Source: Lepiota brunneoincarnata
Taxonomy: Eukaryota; Basidiomycota; Agaricomycetes; Agaricales; Agaricaceae
NCBI GenBank assembly: GCA_023014365.1
Contig: JAEBUN010000030.1
Location: 372,001 to 436,000, forward strand
Length of the DNA stretch: 64,000 nt
Reading direction: 5' to 3'
Shown here: positions 45,290 to 57,026 of the stretch, piece after piece
Layout of the letters: each line of letters begins with the position of its first letter
Position numbering within the stretch: position 1 is the stretch's first letter
Translations under genes and position numbers: made by a program
The notes under the pieces: generated by a model
Database searches by the model: none
The model's input: only the letters and a program-made list of their open reading frames with translations
Told to the model about the DNA's origin: nothing

Positions 45290-46160
45290 AATGAGCTTGC
45301 CACTCATGCTGCCCACCCCCGATACCATTTGGCAATTTTCATTCTGTGCTGCCCACCACCCCATGCTGGCTTTTTTCTTACTGTCACTTTCCCCAACTTG
45401 TTGTTGCCTCATCCATCACTCATTGATTTGATGCCCCCCTCTTTCTTTTTCCAACCAGACTGATTCACCTCACCATGCCACCACAAAATTGCTGCCTGTA
45501 AGGGGACTAGCGTTGTACACCCCCCCTTACACAAGGTATGTCTAGGGGTCTGTGGTTGGGTGTCCAGGCTCGGCCTCTCTAGCCGATGCCCAATGCCTGA
45601 GCCTGGCCTCAGCCTTTGGCTACCCCCATCCCCAAGTCCGATCCCCAAGCAACTGTATATTTACTAGTTGTTTGTATATTGTTTGTGTGTACTATTACTG
45701 GTAGTCTATGTAGTGTTTGGTTACCCAGTCTGTGCACAGACCACTATGTACATACATAAATAGTGCGGGTGTTGATTGTAATCGCCACCCAAATATCAAC
45801 TTGGTTCTGGTGCCTATATTCCCCTAACACCACCCATGCTGCCTAACTCCATACCATTTTGCACTTCCATTATGTGAAATATCTATTATCACTTAATTTC
45901 TGTCAAGCAATAAATCCATGGAAATGTTCATATTTAGTCTCATGCCATGCCACCACTCTGCAATTGCTTGCTATCCACTTCCAAGCCCAGGATTCTATGC
46001 CTCCATGATCCTCAGATCCCAAGGGCCCCTCTGATGTGCTCCCCAAATACATGAGCAGAGCTATATAGGATGATGGACCAACCCAGCAGGCCCACTGAGT
46101 CCCACTCACTCAATACAATGTATGTCTTAGTGGGCCCACTGAGCCCCACTCACTCGATAC
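45290..46160. repeat. Repeat E copy 2 (inverted relative to copy 1), with LTR D4 inside
   Basis: Reverse-complement match to 35589-35792 plus 37560-37800, extended by segments matching 26203-26240 and 25139-25289. It provides the empty site for C2 and for J, and its own outer end is the target of hAT copy 2. Confidence 0.85.
45497..45829. repeat. Solo LTR D4 (TGTAAGGGGA...CCCCTAACA) inside repeat E
   Basis: 333 bp with LTR-type ends, absent from the E copy at 35.75 kb. The flanking 5-mers ctgcc and ccacc match at 3 of 5. Its ends are the inverse of family D, but the interior is different. Confidence 0.65.
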
Positions 46161-46168
46161 ACTGTAGG

Positions 46169-49100
46169 TAGTGTTTTAAAGTCCAGTCACAGAACCAATA
46201 ACCAAGTTGAAACCAGAAGTAACCGAACTGAAACACAACTGAACCTTTGGTTGCAGTTGTCATAATTTCAGAGATGAACCAGTTACCAGTTCACATTAAT
46301 TTGTTACTGGACGAAACCGTTGAAAACTGGTTAGAACTGGTTCAAACTGGTCCTATCATGGATTTGGCAGGCATATAGAATACACAAGGATTGTATCGAC
46401 ACAAATATGAGGTGAGTCATGCATCAGAAGCCAAACAAAGCCAAATCATTTGAGTTTGCTGGCAGGCACCCTGTGATACACAAACCATCATGGCCAAAAA
46501 GGGGAAGGCGAAGGCTACCTCGAACAAGTCAATCAAGGGTTCTACCAAAAAGGCCAAGGGGAATTCCCTGTCTCAAAGTGGCAGTCAGAAACGGCCCGCT
46601 GCATCTGACCCAGGTGATGATGACTCCAATTCATCAGACACAGAACACCCTTGTCGGGTACATAAGAAGTCGAGGCATGCTGAAGTTGTAGTGGTGGAGA
46701 TAGAAGAATCAGATATGGCACCAGAGCCCGAGGAAGTGATCATATCAGATGATGATTCTAATGATGAGGTACGTCAAGGTCTACCATGTCCGTCATCAAA
46801 AAGAATATTAACAATACCATGACACAGGATAGAGGAGACCTTGAGGACCATCATGTCATCGAAATTCCTGAGAGGCTGACCATAAAAAGAGAGCGCATGA
46901 AAGACTTGTTGACCATCTTCTTGGACCTCGTTACAATAACGTTCAAGCATGGTGATGAAGACGAGACTGTGAAAGGTTGATGGTGCCTACAATGCAAGTA
47001 AGTGCCAACTCGATACAATTCATGAACGAAAGGACTCACTGGAAATTCAGAGAGGATCCGAAGGCCGTCAAAACCAGGGGAATTCGAAATTGCTTCTTTA
47101 CAGGAAGTAACACATCCTGCCGTCATCATATTCATCAACACTACGGAGTTTACCAGCAACAATGCAAGGAAAAAGACATACCAGAAAACTTCAGAGCCGT
47201 CCCTCCAGCAGTATTGAAGGAAAGGGGAGAGACAAGAAAGAAGGTGAAGCAGGTAACACTTGACGGTATGCTGTCCAAAGATAAACGGCTGATGGAGTTC
47301 AGTCGTGAAGCAATTTTGCATGCCGTGACGCAACTTGTAGCATGCGATGACCAGGTAAGCCTTGCCAGGGTTGAGCACATTGCCAGATACTGAACAATTG
47401 CATCTAGTTGCTAGCATTGGTGGACAAAGCCCTGTTCCGTAACTGCCTTGTTGTGATGAGACCAAGGACATTGAGAGTAGATTTGCCCAGCACTCACGAG
47501 GTATCAACTTATCTGCACAATCAGTATGTGGAAAGGTTGAAGGAGCTGAAAACTGACATACTTGTAAGTGTAACAAGCAACAACAGCAATAAGCACACTC
47601 ACCCATTGTCCAGAATGCCCCTGGTAAAGTATCAACCACTGCCGATGGATGGACTGCAGATAACATGAAGGGTTCGTTTCTTGGGATGATGGCTCACTGG
47701 ATTGATGTCAAGGAAGGTTGCTGGAAGTTACATGCGGAGGTGGTGGGATTTCAGCCAGTTGCAGGAGAACACAGCAGAACAAACTTGGGGCGATACTTTG
47801 TGGGGCTTTGTGATCATGTGGGGATTATGAATAAGCAGAGATCCAAGGTTTTGATAATCAATATCTATTTGATACTGATCAGGCACTGATAAGATTGTTG
47901 ATAACAGCTGCATACCATAACACTCAACAACACGTCGAATAATGGCACCAGCTGTGAGACTGTTGAGCAGCTACACGAGCGATGCCTGCTTGAGTGGAGT
48001 GCTGCCCAGAACCAGCTTCTGTAAGTCCCACTGTATTGTCATTACCTCAACCTAAAATGTGTTCCAGGTGCCTTGAACATGTCGTCAACCTTGCGAATGT
48101 TGCTGTGATGGGCCACATCACAAAAATTGCCACCATTGAGAATACAAACACAATATGGGAGTACGATCTGAGCTTACCAGGTAATCACGTGCTTGGCAGA
48201 TCTCTGGATGTTGTTGCAGCAATCTGTACCCTTGCAATCAAGGTAATGTTAACATGTTTTCTCCAAAAGAAGCGGCTCTCACCTTTCAGGACCAGATTCA
48301 AGCATTGGGGCAACGCATCGAGCATTTTGAGAAACTAAATCCAGTGCAAGATCGCCAATCTGCTGAAGATTCCCCTGCACAACAATACACGATGGGGCTC
48401 AGCATTCAAGATGCTTGATTGCTCATATGCATTATGCCAGGTGAGTCAAAAAGGTGTGCTTTGGTTGATATATACATGACATGAGGCACACAGTCCATCA
48501 ACCTTTTTATTTCATCTGCAGACCGGTTGTACGGCCCTATCACCACCATCTGACAGGAGGGCCAAATTGTGAAGCGCATACCATGGATCACCTTCAAGGT
48601 TTCCGACACTGACTGGGCACGTGTTTTGGATGCAAGGAACATTCTTGAAGTGAGTCTGGGCTGTCGAGATGTCCCAACATCATTCATTGATGCTCGCTAG
48701 GACTTGAATCGTATCTTACATTACTTTTCTGCCAAGAAACAACCTACACTATGGTGTGCTCTCCCCGCCATCGAAGAACTTCAGACCACTTGGGAAACAA
48801 AGCGCGACAATGCCCGCTACACATTGTATCACAATGCAATTAATGACAGGTTAATCAAGCTTAGGAAGTACTACTCACGTTTTGATGAAAAACCTAGTTA
48901 TATCATTGCACTCCGTAAGTTCCACAATTTCTGCTTCAATTGCCATCCTTATCATAAGTAACAAAGTGCTCCATCCATACTACAAGCTTGCATACATCAA
49001 ACTAGCATGGGGAGGTGCAGAAGAGCAGGCTGCCAAATGTGCTGCAGGGAATAGACAGGCAAAGAACTGGCAACACGAAGCAAGGAAGGTTGTGGAACGA

Positions 49101-49954
49101 GAGGTAGGCCATCCTTTCATCAAATGAGCAGCATTGATTGACTTGGCCATCCAGCTCCAAACTTATTGGAATACTTGCCCTCAAGAGGCTATCCCCTCGA
49201 CATTGGCCACAACTTCTCAAAGCACATCATTATCTTCTGATTTCGATCGCTATTGTCAGACGCTCTTGGCTGCAGAGTGTGTCGAGGGTTGGGAGGCGGA
49301 ATTGCAGTGTTATTTGAACGACATGCCAGCTGATGTCACTCCAGAGACCAATGTTGTCAAATACTGGGAGGTGTGTAACACTTGTCCCATTCTTATTGAA
49401 TCTAACTAACATCGAGGCAATAGATCCACCATACAGTGTATCTGACATTTGGATGGATGGCTCTCGACTATCTCCCATGCCCAGCTTCTTCTGTCCCCTG
49501 CGAGCATCTGTTCTTGGCAAGCAAGGAAATTGCGGATGATCGACAATCTCGTCTTGGAGCAAGGAAGTTCAAGGAGCTCCAAATAATGAAGTTCACATGG
49601 TGTAACAACATCCTCAATCTGGCTGCTTGGAACTCAGCAGAAGTGGAGGAGGTTGAGATTGATGAGTATCAAGAGATCTTAGTTGCTGACAAAAAAGAGG
49701 ACCAGTTAGAACAATGTGATGAGGGGTTCATAATAGAAGTAGATATGTAGTTGCCCATCAATAGATTTCTTGAGCGAAAACTTGGCAAAAGTCAGTCAGA
49801 ACCTGGTAGTCAGACTGCAACCAGAAAAATAAAACCAATCATTCACGGTCCAGTCCGGTTGTCCTCAGATCGGGGGCATGGACCAACCGGTCACAGTTGC
49901 CAGTTTTGGAAACAGGGGTGGGAAAACCGGACTCAACCGGACTTTAAAACACTA
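46169..49954 (+). mobile_element. hAT transposon, copy 2 (3.79 kb, autonomous type)
   Basis: 3,786 bp, ends TAGTGTTTTAAAGTCC and inverse, flanked by a perfect 8-bp TSD ACTGTAGG (46161-46168, 49955-49962). Near identity with copy 1 and the perfect TSD mark a recent insertion into old, CpG-depleted repeat E. Confidence 0.96.
46490..49750 (+). CDS. hAT transposase, multi-exon (copy 2)
   Basis: ATG 46490 begins a basic, Ser-rich N-terminus (MAKKGKAKATSNKS), then an acidic stretch. Clear introns include 46769-46827 and 49371-49423, and at least five more are implied by the frames. In order: BED-like finger CFFTGSNTSCRHHIHQHY (about 47094-47147), TTADGWTADNMKGSFLGM with the first catalytic Asp (about 47640), WKLHAEVVGFQPVAGEHS, RCLEHVVNLANVAVMGHI (about 48068), a helical region LNRILHYFSAKKQPTLWCAL, and the dimerisation region LPCPASSVPCEHLFLASKE (about 49475-49540). 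It ends with an acidic tail at TAG 49748-49750. The stop-like TGA near 48551 may lie at a splice acceptor (ctgacag). Function: cut-and-paste DNA transposition with 8-bp TSD. Likely intact, unproven. Confidence 0.82.
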
Positions 49955-49962
49955 ACTGTAGG

Positions 49963-52110
49963 TTGACTACCTGCTCAATCATCTTTTTTAGTTACACCTG
50001 TGACAACCTCTTCCAAGCCTTAAGTTTGGTTGCATAAAATTCTCGCCCGCAGTAGCAGGTAGAAACCCAAGTTCATGTAAGGGCATGCACAAGGCCAACT
50101 ATATAGACCTGAGGCCTGCTCACCAACATTGGGTTCAAGCCCATTAGCCCGTTGGGTTTCGAGATCTGACGGTTACCATAACCGAAACCAATTGTCCTTT
50201 TGCCACAAACATCCACAACTTCAAGTCAACGAGAGCATGCAAAACAGAGGGAAATGTTGAGGAGTAATGGATTGAGCAACGATGCATTGTAGCTCTACAA
50301 GCTGCAGCAGCCACAGCCACCGTAGTGCTCCACATTGCACAATCTCTATGCTCACTTCTGCAGCACTCCTTTTGTACTGGCCCCTCCTGGCTTCGTGAAC
50401 TCCTCCCTGGGCACCCAATGTGATTCAGTGATGGGCACGGTTTTGTTGGAGCATGCAAATGCACCCCTGAGACCATAGGCCCCAACCCAAGAGTCAAGAC
50501 TCACCAGCGATGCAACCCTGCAGTCTCAGCCCTCTCTGCTTGCCATGTAGATATACTCCATTCATGCTATCGCTCTCTTGGACATGAACATTTAACTATG
50601 TAGGGTACTACTTAACCTAGACCCTTTGTTTGAGACAACTTTCCTCAGTTCTCATCATAAACGAGTACTGAGTTTTACCTTTCCTTACAGGTTTGCATGC
50701 AATTGTGAGTGCATCACATCGTGGCAAACTAGCAGTGTGTGACATGTTCATTATAACGAATTTGGGGGTACCAGTGTGTTGCCAAATGCCTGGGTTATAC
50801 CTATTTCAAAATCATTGATCGTTAAGTTTCAAATGTGTGAGCGCAACACTTGGCAGCCATGGGATTGGGCAGCTTGGGGCCAATATTGCCTAATAGGTCC
50901 TTACCTAGACATTAGGAGCACACACCTATGGCAGGTGCATATGATTCCCACTATTATCCAGTTACTGAATCTGTATTACCTCAATGCATTGCTCACTGTA
51001 ACTGTCTCAAAATATCATAGTGACTGTCTGTAATCCTTGCATCGTCTGTTTACATTAGCAGGTCAAAGCCCTACCACAGACAGGCCTTAAGAATTTGCCA
51101 CATGCAGTACTGCCACCTACTGCCCACTACCACCACCTTACATTAATATTATAGACTTTATATACTTATAATCAATGTTAATACCTGCTAATAAACACTT
51201 GTTGTTACTCCAATACCATGGTTTAATGGCCTGCCACATATTATTATACATAACTGCCAGGAATACTGTATCCTACCCCCACACTACTGTAACATTACTG
51301 TGCACTCCTGCACACTACCGCCACACTACAGCCAGGGTTACGGCATGCTACTGTGACGCTACTGTATACTGCCACCACACTGCTGCCACGGTACAGTACA
51401 CTACTGTAATGCTACTGCCAGGGTTTCTGAACTGAAAGGGTAATAGGTGAGGTGTTTGGGGGTTTAGGTATGCAAGCATCACAATACCTGTCTGTTGTTG
51501 AGGCTTCTACCCAGTTTATGTAGGTATAGTAGTGAAAATATGACAAAATTGAGCAATTTAATAAAGACCGCTCAACACATGGACTTGAGACGACTTGGGA
51601 TGATAAGGGGGTGTCATATGAGTGACCTCCAATGGCTGGGATGTCAAGGTGAGGCAAAACAAGATAGGAAAAGGGAAATAGAGCAAAAGAGAGAAAGAGG
51701 GAGAGAAGACTTTAAATATGGGTTAAGCTTTGTGAATTAAATAAGGTGCCTACAAAATACATAGGATATCTACATTCTGGTGATAGTGAAGCTCATGTAT
51801 GCTCTAAAAATATTAAAGAAAGAAGTGGAGATGGAAGAAATATGAGGATGAAGGAATACAAGAATAATGGAAATTGGTAGCTACTGTTCATCTAGAATAT
51901 CCTACAGTCCTTCAATATTCTCAGGGCATGCCCAGATTAATTACCAAGGAATAGAGAGGGGATGAATTCAAGTCAGGAGGAGGGGATATTGTCACTCTGA
52001 GGGCTTTTGATCCGAGTTTCTGACATTTCCTTTTATGGAAATTGACAAACTTGAGGTTTGTTTGACATTTCTCTGAGGTATGTCATGTAGGAATGGTTAG
52101 TTTAGTCAAT
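49963..52110. other. Gene-poor stretch with a decayed LTR-element junction
   Basis: No supported gene. At about 51960-52010 the phrase gaattcaagtcaggaggagg, then ggatattgtcactctgag, resembles the polypurine tract and LTR start that follow pol in basidiomycete Gypsy elements, but no partner LTR was found. Otherwise only short ORFs. Confidence 0.35.
51260..51425. repeat. Degenerate minisatellite (CACTACTGYCAC-like)
   Basis: Irregular repeats of actgt / cactac / gccac. A similar array is at 52125-52225. Units are about 11-13 bp and poorly conserved. Confidence 0.6.
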
Positions 52111-52119
52111 AAATAGCCA

Positions 52120-52255
52120 CTATACTACTGTATATTGTACCTATATTATTGTACACTACTGCTACATTACTACACATTACCACCACATTACTGCACATTA
52201 CCGCCAAATTACTGTGACACTACTGTGACACACATGTGCGGTAGTGTGGTGGTGG
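52120..52255. repeat. Degenerate minisatellite (TACTGCACATTACCACCACAT-like)
   Basis: Repeats of tactgYacattaccRcc ending in a short GGT run (gtggtggtggtggtgg). Related to the array at 51260-51425. Confidence 0.6.
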
Positions 52256-52971
52256 TGGTGGCAAATTCATCATGCCCTACCACAGACAAAAGCGGTGTAC
52301 TCATCTTGAGTTGAACACTTGCATCTATACATACATCAGCTTCTAATTAGAACGGTCCAGTGTTAACTGTGTGCCACTCTGTGCAATGGAGATTGTTGAT
52401 CGGTTGCTTGTAAAACTTACAACCTCTCACCATCTCTCGTTAACATCAGATTACAATTCTTTGGAACACCCAGCTCAAGCTGCCCCATCCCTCAAAGGCT
52501 CAGCTTCATCAAGGGTTCATAATCATTTTTCTGCTAGCCACTCCCTCATCCTTGTGCCATCCCATGTACCATATGTCCATCTTTATTACATTGAAAGCCA
52601 TACTTTGAGGATGACTTGGCTCATTTTTCTCTCATCATCCCCCTTCATTCTTCAATGCCCTGAAGTGTAGTTGTATGGGTTGTTTATCCAACACCCACCC
52701 TGTGCCCCTTGTGTGCCCTCGAAATTTTTACACTCCAAGCCTGGCTCTGTCCCAATTGGTTTCTCTCTCTCTCTCTTATCTTTCTGCCGGAAGCTATTGT
52801 TTTCTTTTTCTTTTCCAGTTATATATAAGGGCCTGTGCATCCTGCAGCCATATTCCTGTCAACTACAGTCTATCTTGTGTTCCAACATCGCCTCAACTGG
52901 CCTGAGTAGGATCTCTACTCTCACTTTGTTCCACCCTCTCTTCACCCCCCAGCGATCAAATAACTGCCCTC

Positions 52972-54087
52972 ATGACTCACATCCATCGATTTTGCCTGCC
53001 AGACCTCATCACAGACTGTGCCCCTCTCAAGGATGGCTTAAACCCACACTATAGCCCCCAGGGCTCGTGCTATGTCTCTTTGAGCTTCTGGCCACACATG
53101 TGTACCTGTATGCTGAGCCTGAACAATTCTGGATTGCTTGTGACCTGGTAAGCTGTATTTGGTCACATTCTGACATTAATTGCTGATTGAAATGCTTTGA
53201 ACTAGCTCAATATTCTATTTGCCTTGGACAATTTTACTGATGAACAGAGTGGAGAGGATGCCAGTCACACCTTCTTCTGCTTTCTAGAAGCAATGAGGAA
53301 TCCTGCCTGGGATGATGAAAATGTAATCACAAGGATCACCAAAGAGTAAGCACCTAAACATCTGCTCCCAGTTCGACAATACTGACACAGTGACCACAGG
53401 TTCCGCATCCGCCTTGGGCAGCTCGCAGGTCCCAACAACCTCTGTCAATTTATCAAGCTTTGCAAAGATTGGGCACAGGGAACCATCAGAGAAGCTAAGC
53501 TTTGCAAGGCAGGGGTTGAGGTACTTCCTGTGGATGAAGATATCTCTCTTCAAAGATCCACCAGCACCAACATGCTGGTTATGGCACTTGCTGAGTGTTG
53601 CCTTGGCATTGACCTACCTGATGAAGCCTACGAAAACCCAGTATTGTTGAAGGCTTACTATGCAGTCTGGAACCATATTGCTTGGGCAAATGTGCATCTA
53701 CCTAGGTGCCCCCCCACTGATCGAACCCTTGCTCACTGGCACACACATTGTCAGGATATAATATCCTACCATGTGGAGCAAGAAAAGGGACACAACACCA
53801 ATTTTGTTGCTGTTGCCATGAAGGGTCATAACATGAGTCTACAAGAGGCATATGACTATGTAGCTGCCTGCTGCCATGGATGTGTAGATGATTATATATC
53901 TGTGTGGAATGAGTACCGAGCGACTGTCAGCGATGGGGATGGTTTGCGGTATATTGAAGTGTTAGGCAGCTGGATCATTGGACATGCAATGTACATTATC
54001 ACCTTCCATTTACCAGGTTCAAACAAGTACTTACCCTCCTCTCTCAGCTGGGCTTTTGAAACTCCTTGTCACCTGGGCCACGGGTGA
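52972..54087 (+). pseudogene. Sesquiterpene synthase pseudogene (class I terpene cyclase)
   Basis: Start MTHIHRFCLPDLITDC then GLNPHY. A frame change within exon 1 precedes ELLATHVYLYAEPEQFWIAC. After intron 53148-53205 comes the aspartate-rich motif in FALDNFTDEQSGEDA (DNFTD for DDxxD/DExxD). After intron 53346-53399 comes FRIRLGQLAG. After intron 53692-53754 the Mg-binding triad NDIISYHVE is rebuilt across the splice (NDxxSxxxE), then LGSWIIGHAMY. Known role of the family: cyclisation of farnesyl diphosphate. Exons 2-4 are open and correctly spliced. Exon 1 has lost about 20 residues and is off by one base, and the usual C-terminal ERY-like motif is not seen. Hence a pseudogene, or a gene with an unusual first exon. 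Confidence 0.8.
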
Positions 54088-54256
54088 CGAGATCAGACGC
54101 AGTTTGATCCTAACATTAGAATCCAGGGAGGTGTCTGGGGAGGTTACTTCAGACATGGACTGCAAATAAACTCTGGGAGGGTGACACATGTATAGGCACT
54201 GTTTCGGATGAGATCCTGGAAGAAATCTTCCATCTTTACCTAGATTGCTTACCGCT

Positions 54257-57026
54257 TAGGGCTGCCAAAGTTTGGTTCAGAAGTTCGGTTTGAACCTGAA
54301 CCTCCTGAACTGAACCCAAAGGTTCAGTCCGGTTCAGGTTCAGGTTTGAACCTTGGCCTGCTGACTCGGTTCACGGTCCAGGCATAAGTATAGGGAGCCT
54401 GAACGTGTTTGAATGCACCACAGCAACTAGAGAGGGAGTGGGAGGGAGGCAGCATGATGTTTGGCCTATATGTCGGTGAAAAGGTGGAAACTTTCATGGG
54501 TTTTAATTAGATAAATGGCTTGTTCTCACTAAGCTTAGTCGAAATTTGATAAGCTTAAGTTAATACAAGTAGTATTAGATAGATAATGAACAGTTTCATC
54601 TTTTAGGGTGTTCTGGGGGTGCATTCTGACAGCGAAATTCAAGAGAATAGTGTTTTTAGAGGTTAACGAACAGCCGTTGAAGTTATCTTAGCTGTACAGT
54701 GCAACAGTGAAAGGACAATCCCTGTCAATTCAAAGCGCGGGGTCTCTAGTCTCTGGTCTCTGGTCTCTGAACTCTGTTCTCTGTCTCTGTCTCTGTCTCT
54801 AGCACTCTGGAACTCTAAACTCTGGAGTCTGGACTCTGTTCTCTGTCTCTGTCTCTGGGTTGGTTGATGACCGAAGAAATCACACTTAACAACGCACACT
54901 AAATAGTCCTCTGAAACTGTTCTTGATCATGGCTCGCAGACTTGCGTGTGGAAGCGGGGGTGAGACCTCTTGCTTCTCCACGAACAAGCGCGACTGTATT
55001 TATATTGTTTAGATACATGCGAGAGATAGTAAATATGAAATAGAAAACAATAAGCTTAATTGTTACAGGTACTGCAGAATATTTTGGAAGGTTTGGCAGC
55101 ATTTCTACCTTGCCCTGGGTTATGGGTTTTTCTCTGATTGATGAATGGCAATCCAGCCAGACATGTTCCATGCTCGTCTGCATTATTCTGCATCCACGCG
55201 AGCGCGTTAAACCTCCAGATCAATTATGATCAGAATGTATGGCATATGTACAATCCCTTGATCCGTTGTAATTAATCTCAGTCAGGCAGTATGCCGAGGT
55301 GCCGGGACCCACAAAGCACTCATTAATTATGAGTCTTTGATATGTCTAGGGTTTTGGGCATCGGGTGTCGCCTCCCGAACGTTGGACATTCTGTTCCGTG
55401 GTCCAGTCATCATTATTGGGCTCGTTATGGGCGTAATACCCCTGCGACAGCCGCTATGTACATTCTTTAGGTTCCAACAAATCCGAGTTCATCAGAAAAC
55501 TGCTTGTAAGGTCCCTTAATGCAACCGGAGTATACTCGATAGGCTATGTAAAGTCCAGAATCCCTCCGGAGAGCGTTCTGATAGTTTGGTTCACTAAGCT
55601 TAGTGATAATGAGCTGGTTTGAACACTTCCAAGGCTTGAATATCCTCAGTTCGGTCGAACTGGCTACTACGGGACATAGTACCAATCCTCTATAGGGTTC
55701 TTTAATGATATAGCCAATGATTCTATGTAGAGAATCATTCCGGAGTACGGAATTCATGTATAGGCATGAAATCGGCATATCATTGGGAACAATAGCACCA
55801 ATTAGCTAGTGGTTTTTACTGTTCGATAGCCATTATCAATGGCTCTCGAACGCGCTACTTTGCGTTTTGATTGACCCACTCCTTCTCTCATCATCACCAT
55901 CAACATCCCCCACCTTCCATCCTCATTTGGTGACCTCACACCATGCTGTTGGTTGCATTGTTACCACCATTCCATGCAGAGTTCCAAGTGGTTCTTATGC
56001 CCTATAGCAAAGCTTGAACAATGCACTCTTTGTGGAGAAAAATGCATTTTGGTGTACATCACCACTTCCACACAGATGTCTCTATTCTGGGGCCATTTCC
56101 CAACACCTTGGGACATGCCAGCCCACATCTGGAAGGGCTCTACCACATCTTTCCAATGAGCTCACTCATGTCTGGCTGTGCTTGGCAGTTGCCTTGCAAT
56201 TTAAGGATCTTTGTCACTCCCATCACCTCTTCTCCCTTGCTGATCCTTATTTACCTAGATACCCTATTTACTCTTTGGCTGTCACATATATCACAGTAGT
56301 TCTTTTGCATTGTACAATCCATTTGCTGTTCAGATGATTCTGACTGATGTAAATTAACTCACCCTGTAGCCACCCAAATACACATTGGCACTGCAGTGGC
56401 AGTGCTGCTTGATTATCCAATATTGACCCTGGTGGGCCATTGTTGATTTTCATTCTGTTCTCACTTTTTTCCTCTCATGATATGTTCCAAGAGTCAGATG
56501 AGTATTTAAGTGCTGATATTGAACCAGTTGAAGATGTTATAGTACAGTGAGCAAGTAAGTTCTTTTCATTGGAGAGCCTCATTGTTTTACTGATTTATTA
56601 TTTAGCTCAGCCATGTCAGATTTCCAGCTCTTGGGTGTATGGCAAGACACTATTTGGCAGGATCCTCAGTAGCCTCTAAGAGAGTATACTTACTTGCAAC
56701 TTTCTCAGAGCTAATATCTTTACAGCTTTACAAATTGCAAAAGATGGATATAGGACTGGAATTCTAGGTGATGGAGTGGAATTAAAGAATGGGAACCTAA
56801 AGAATAGATCTTTGAATAGTTTAATTATAAAATAAACTTTGATTTGGCCATTTTTTAAAAAAGTTCAGGGTTCGAACTGGTTCAAACCCTGAACTGAACT
56901 TGCTGAACCAGGTTCAGTGGGTTCAGTTCAGGTTCAGGTCCAGGTTCAGAAATTCTGAAAGGGTTCAGGTTCAGGTTCAGACCAAAGGGGTGCTGAACCA
57001 AACTGTACTGAACTTTGGCACCCCTA
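54257..57026. mobile_element. Non-autonomous hAT H1 (with C4 inside)
   Basis: Ends TAGGGCTGCCAAAGTTTGG and the inverse of TAGGGGTGCCAAAGTTCAG, rich in aacctgaac / ggttcag subterminal repeats. Flanking 8-mers ttaccgct (54249-54256) and tcaccact (57027-57034) match at 6 of 8, both changes transitions. Excluding C4 it is about 1.46 kb. The interior (about 55.85-56.45 kb) is homologous to the interior of H2 in reverse. No transposase. Confidence 0.82.
54477..55782 (-). repeat. Family C element, copy C4 inside H1
   Basis: 1,306 bp, minus orientation like C1, flanked by TCGG (54473-54476) and TTGG (55783-55786), a 4-bp TSD with one CpG-type change. It has the same TATA-like box (minus strand, near 55000) and TCTCTG microsatellite. 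Confidence 0.85.

Noticed and set aside
48551..48553. TGA stop shared by both hAT copies
   Set aside because: It lies in ctgacag directly before an exon-like frame and can be the end of an intron; shared by both copies, so not random decay.
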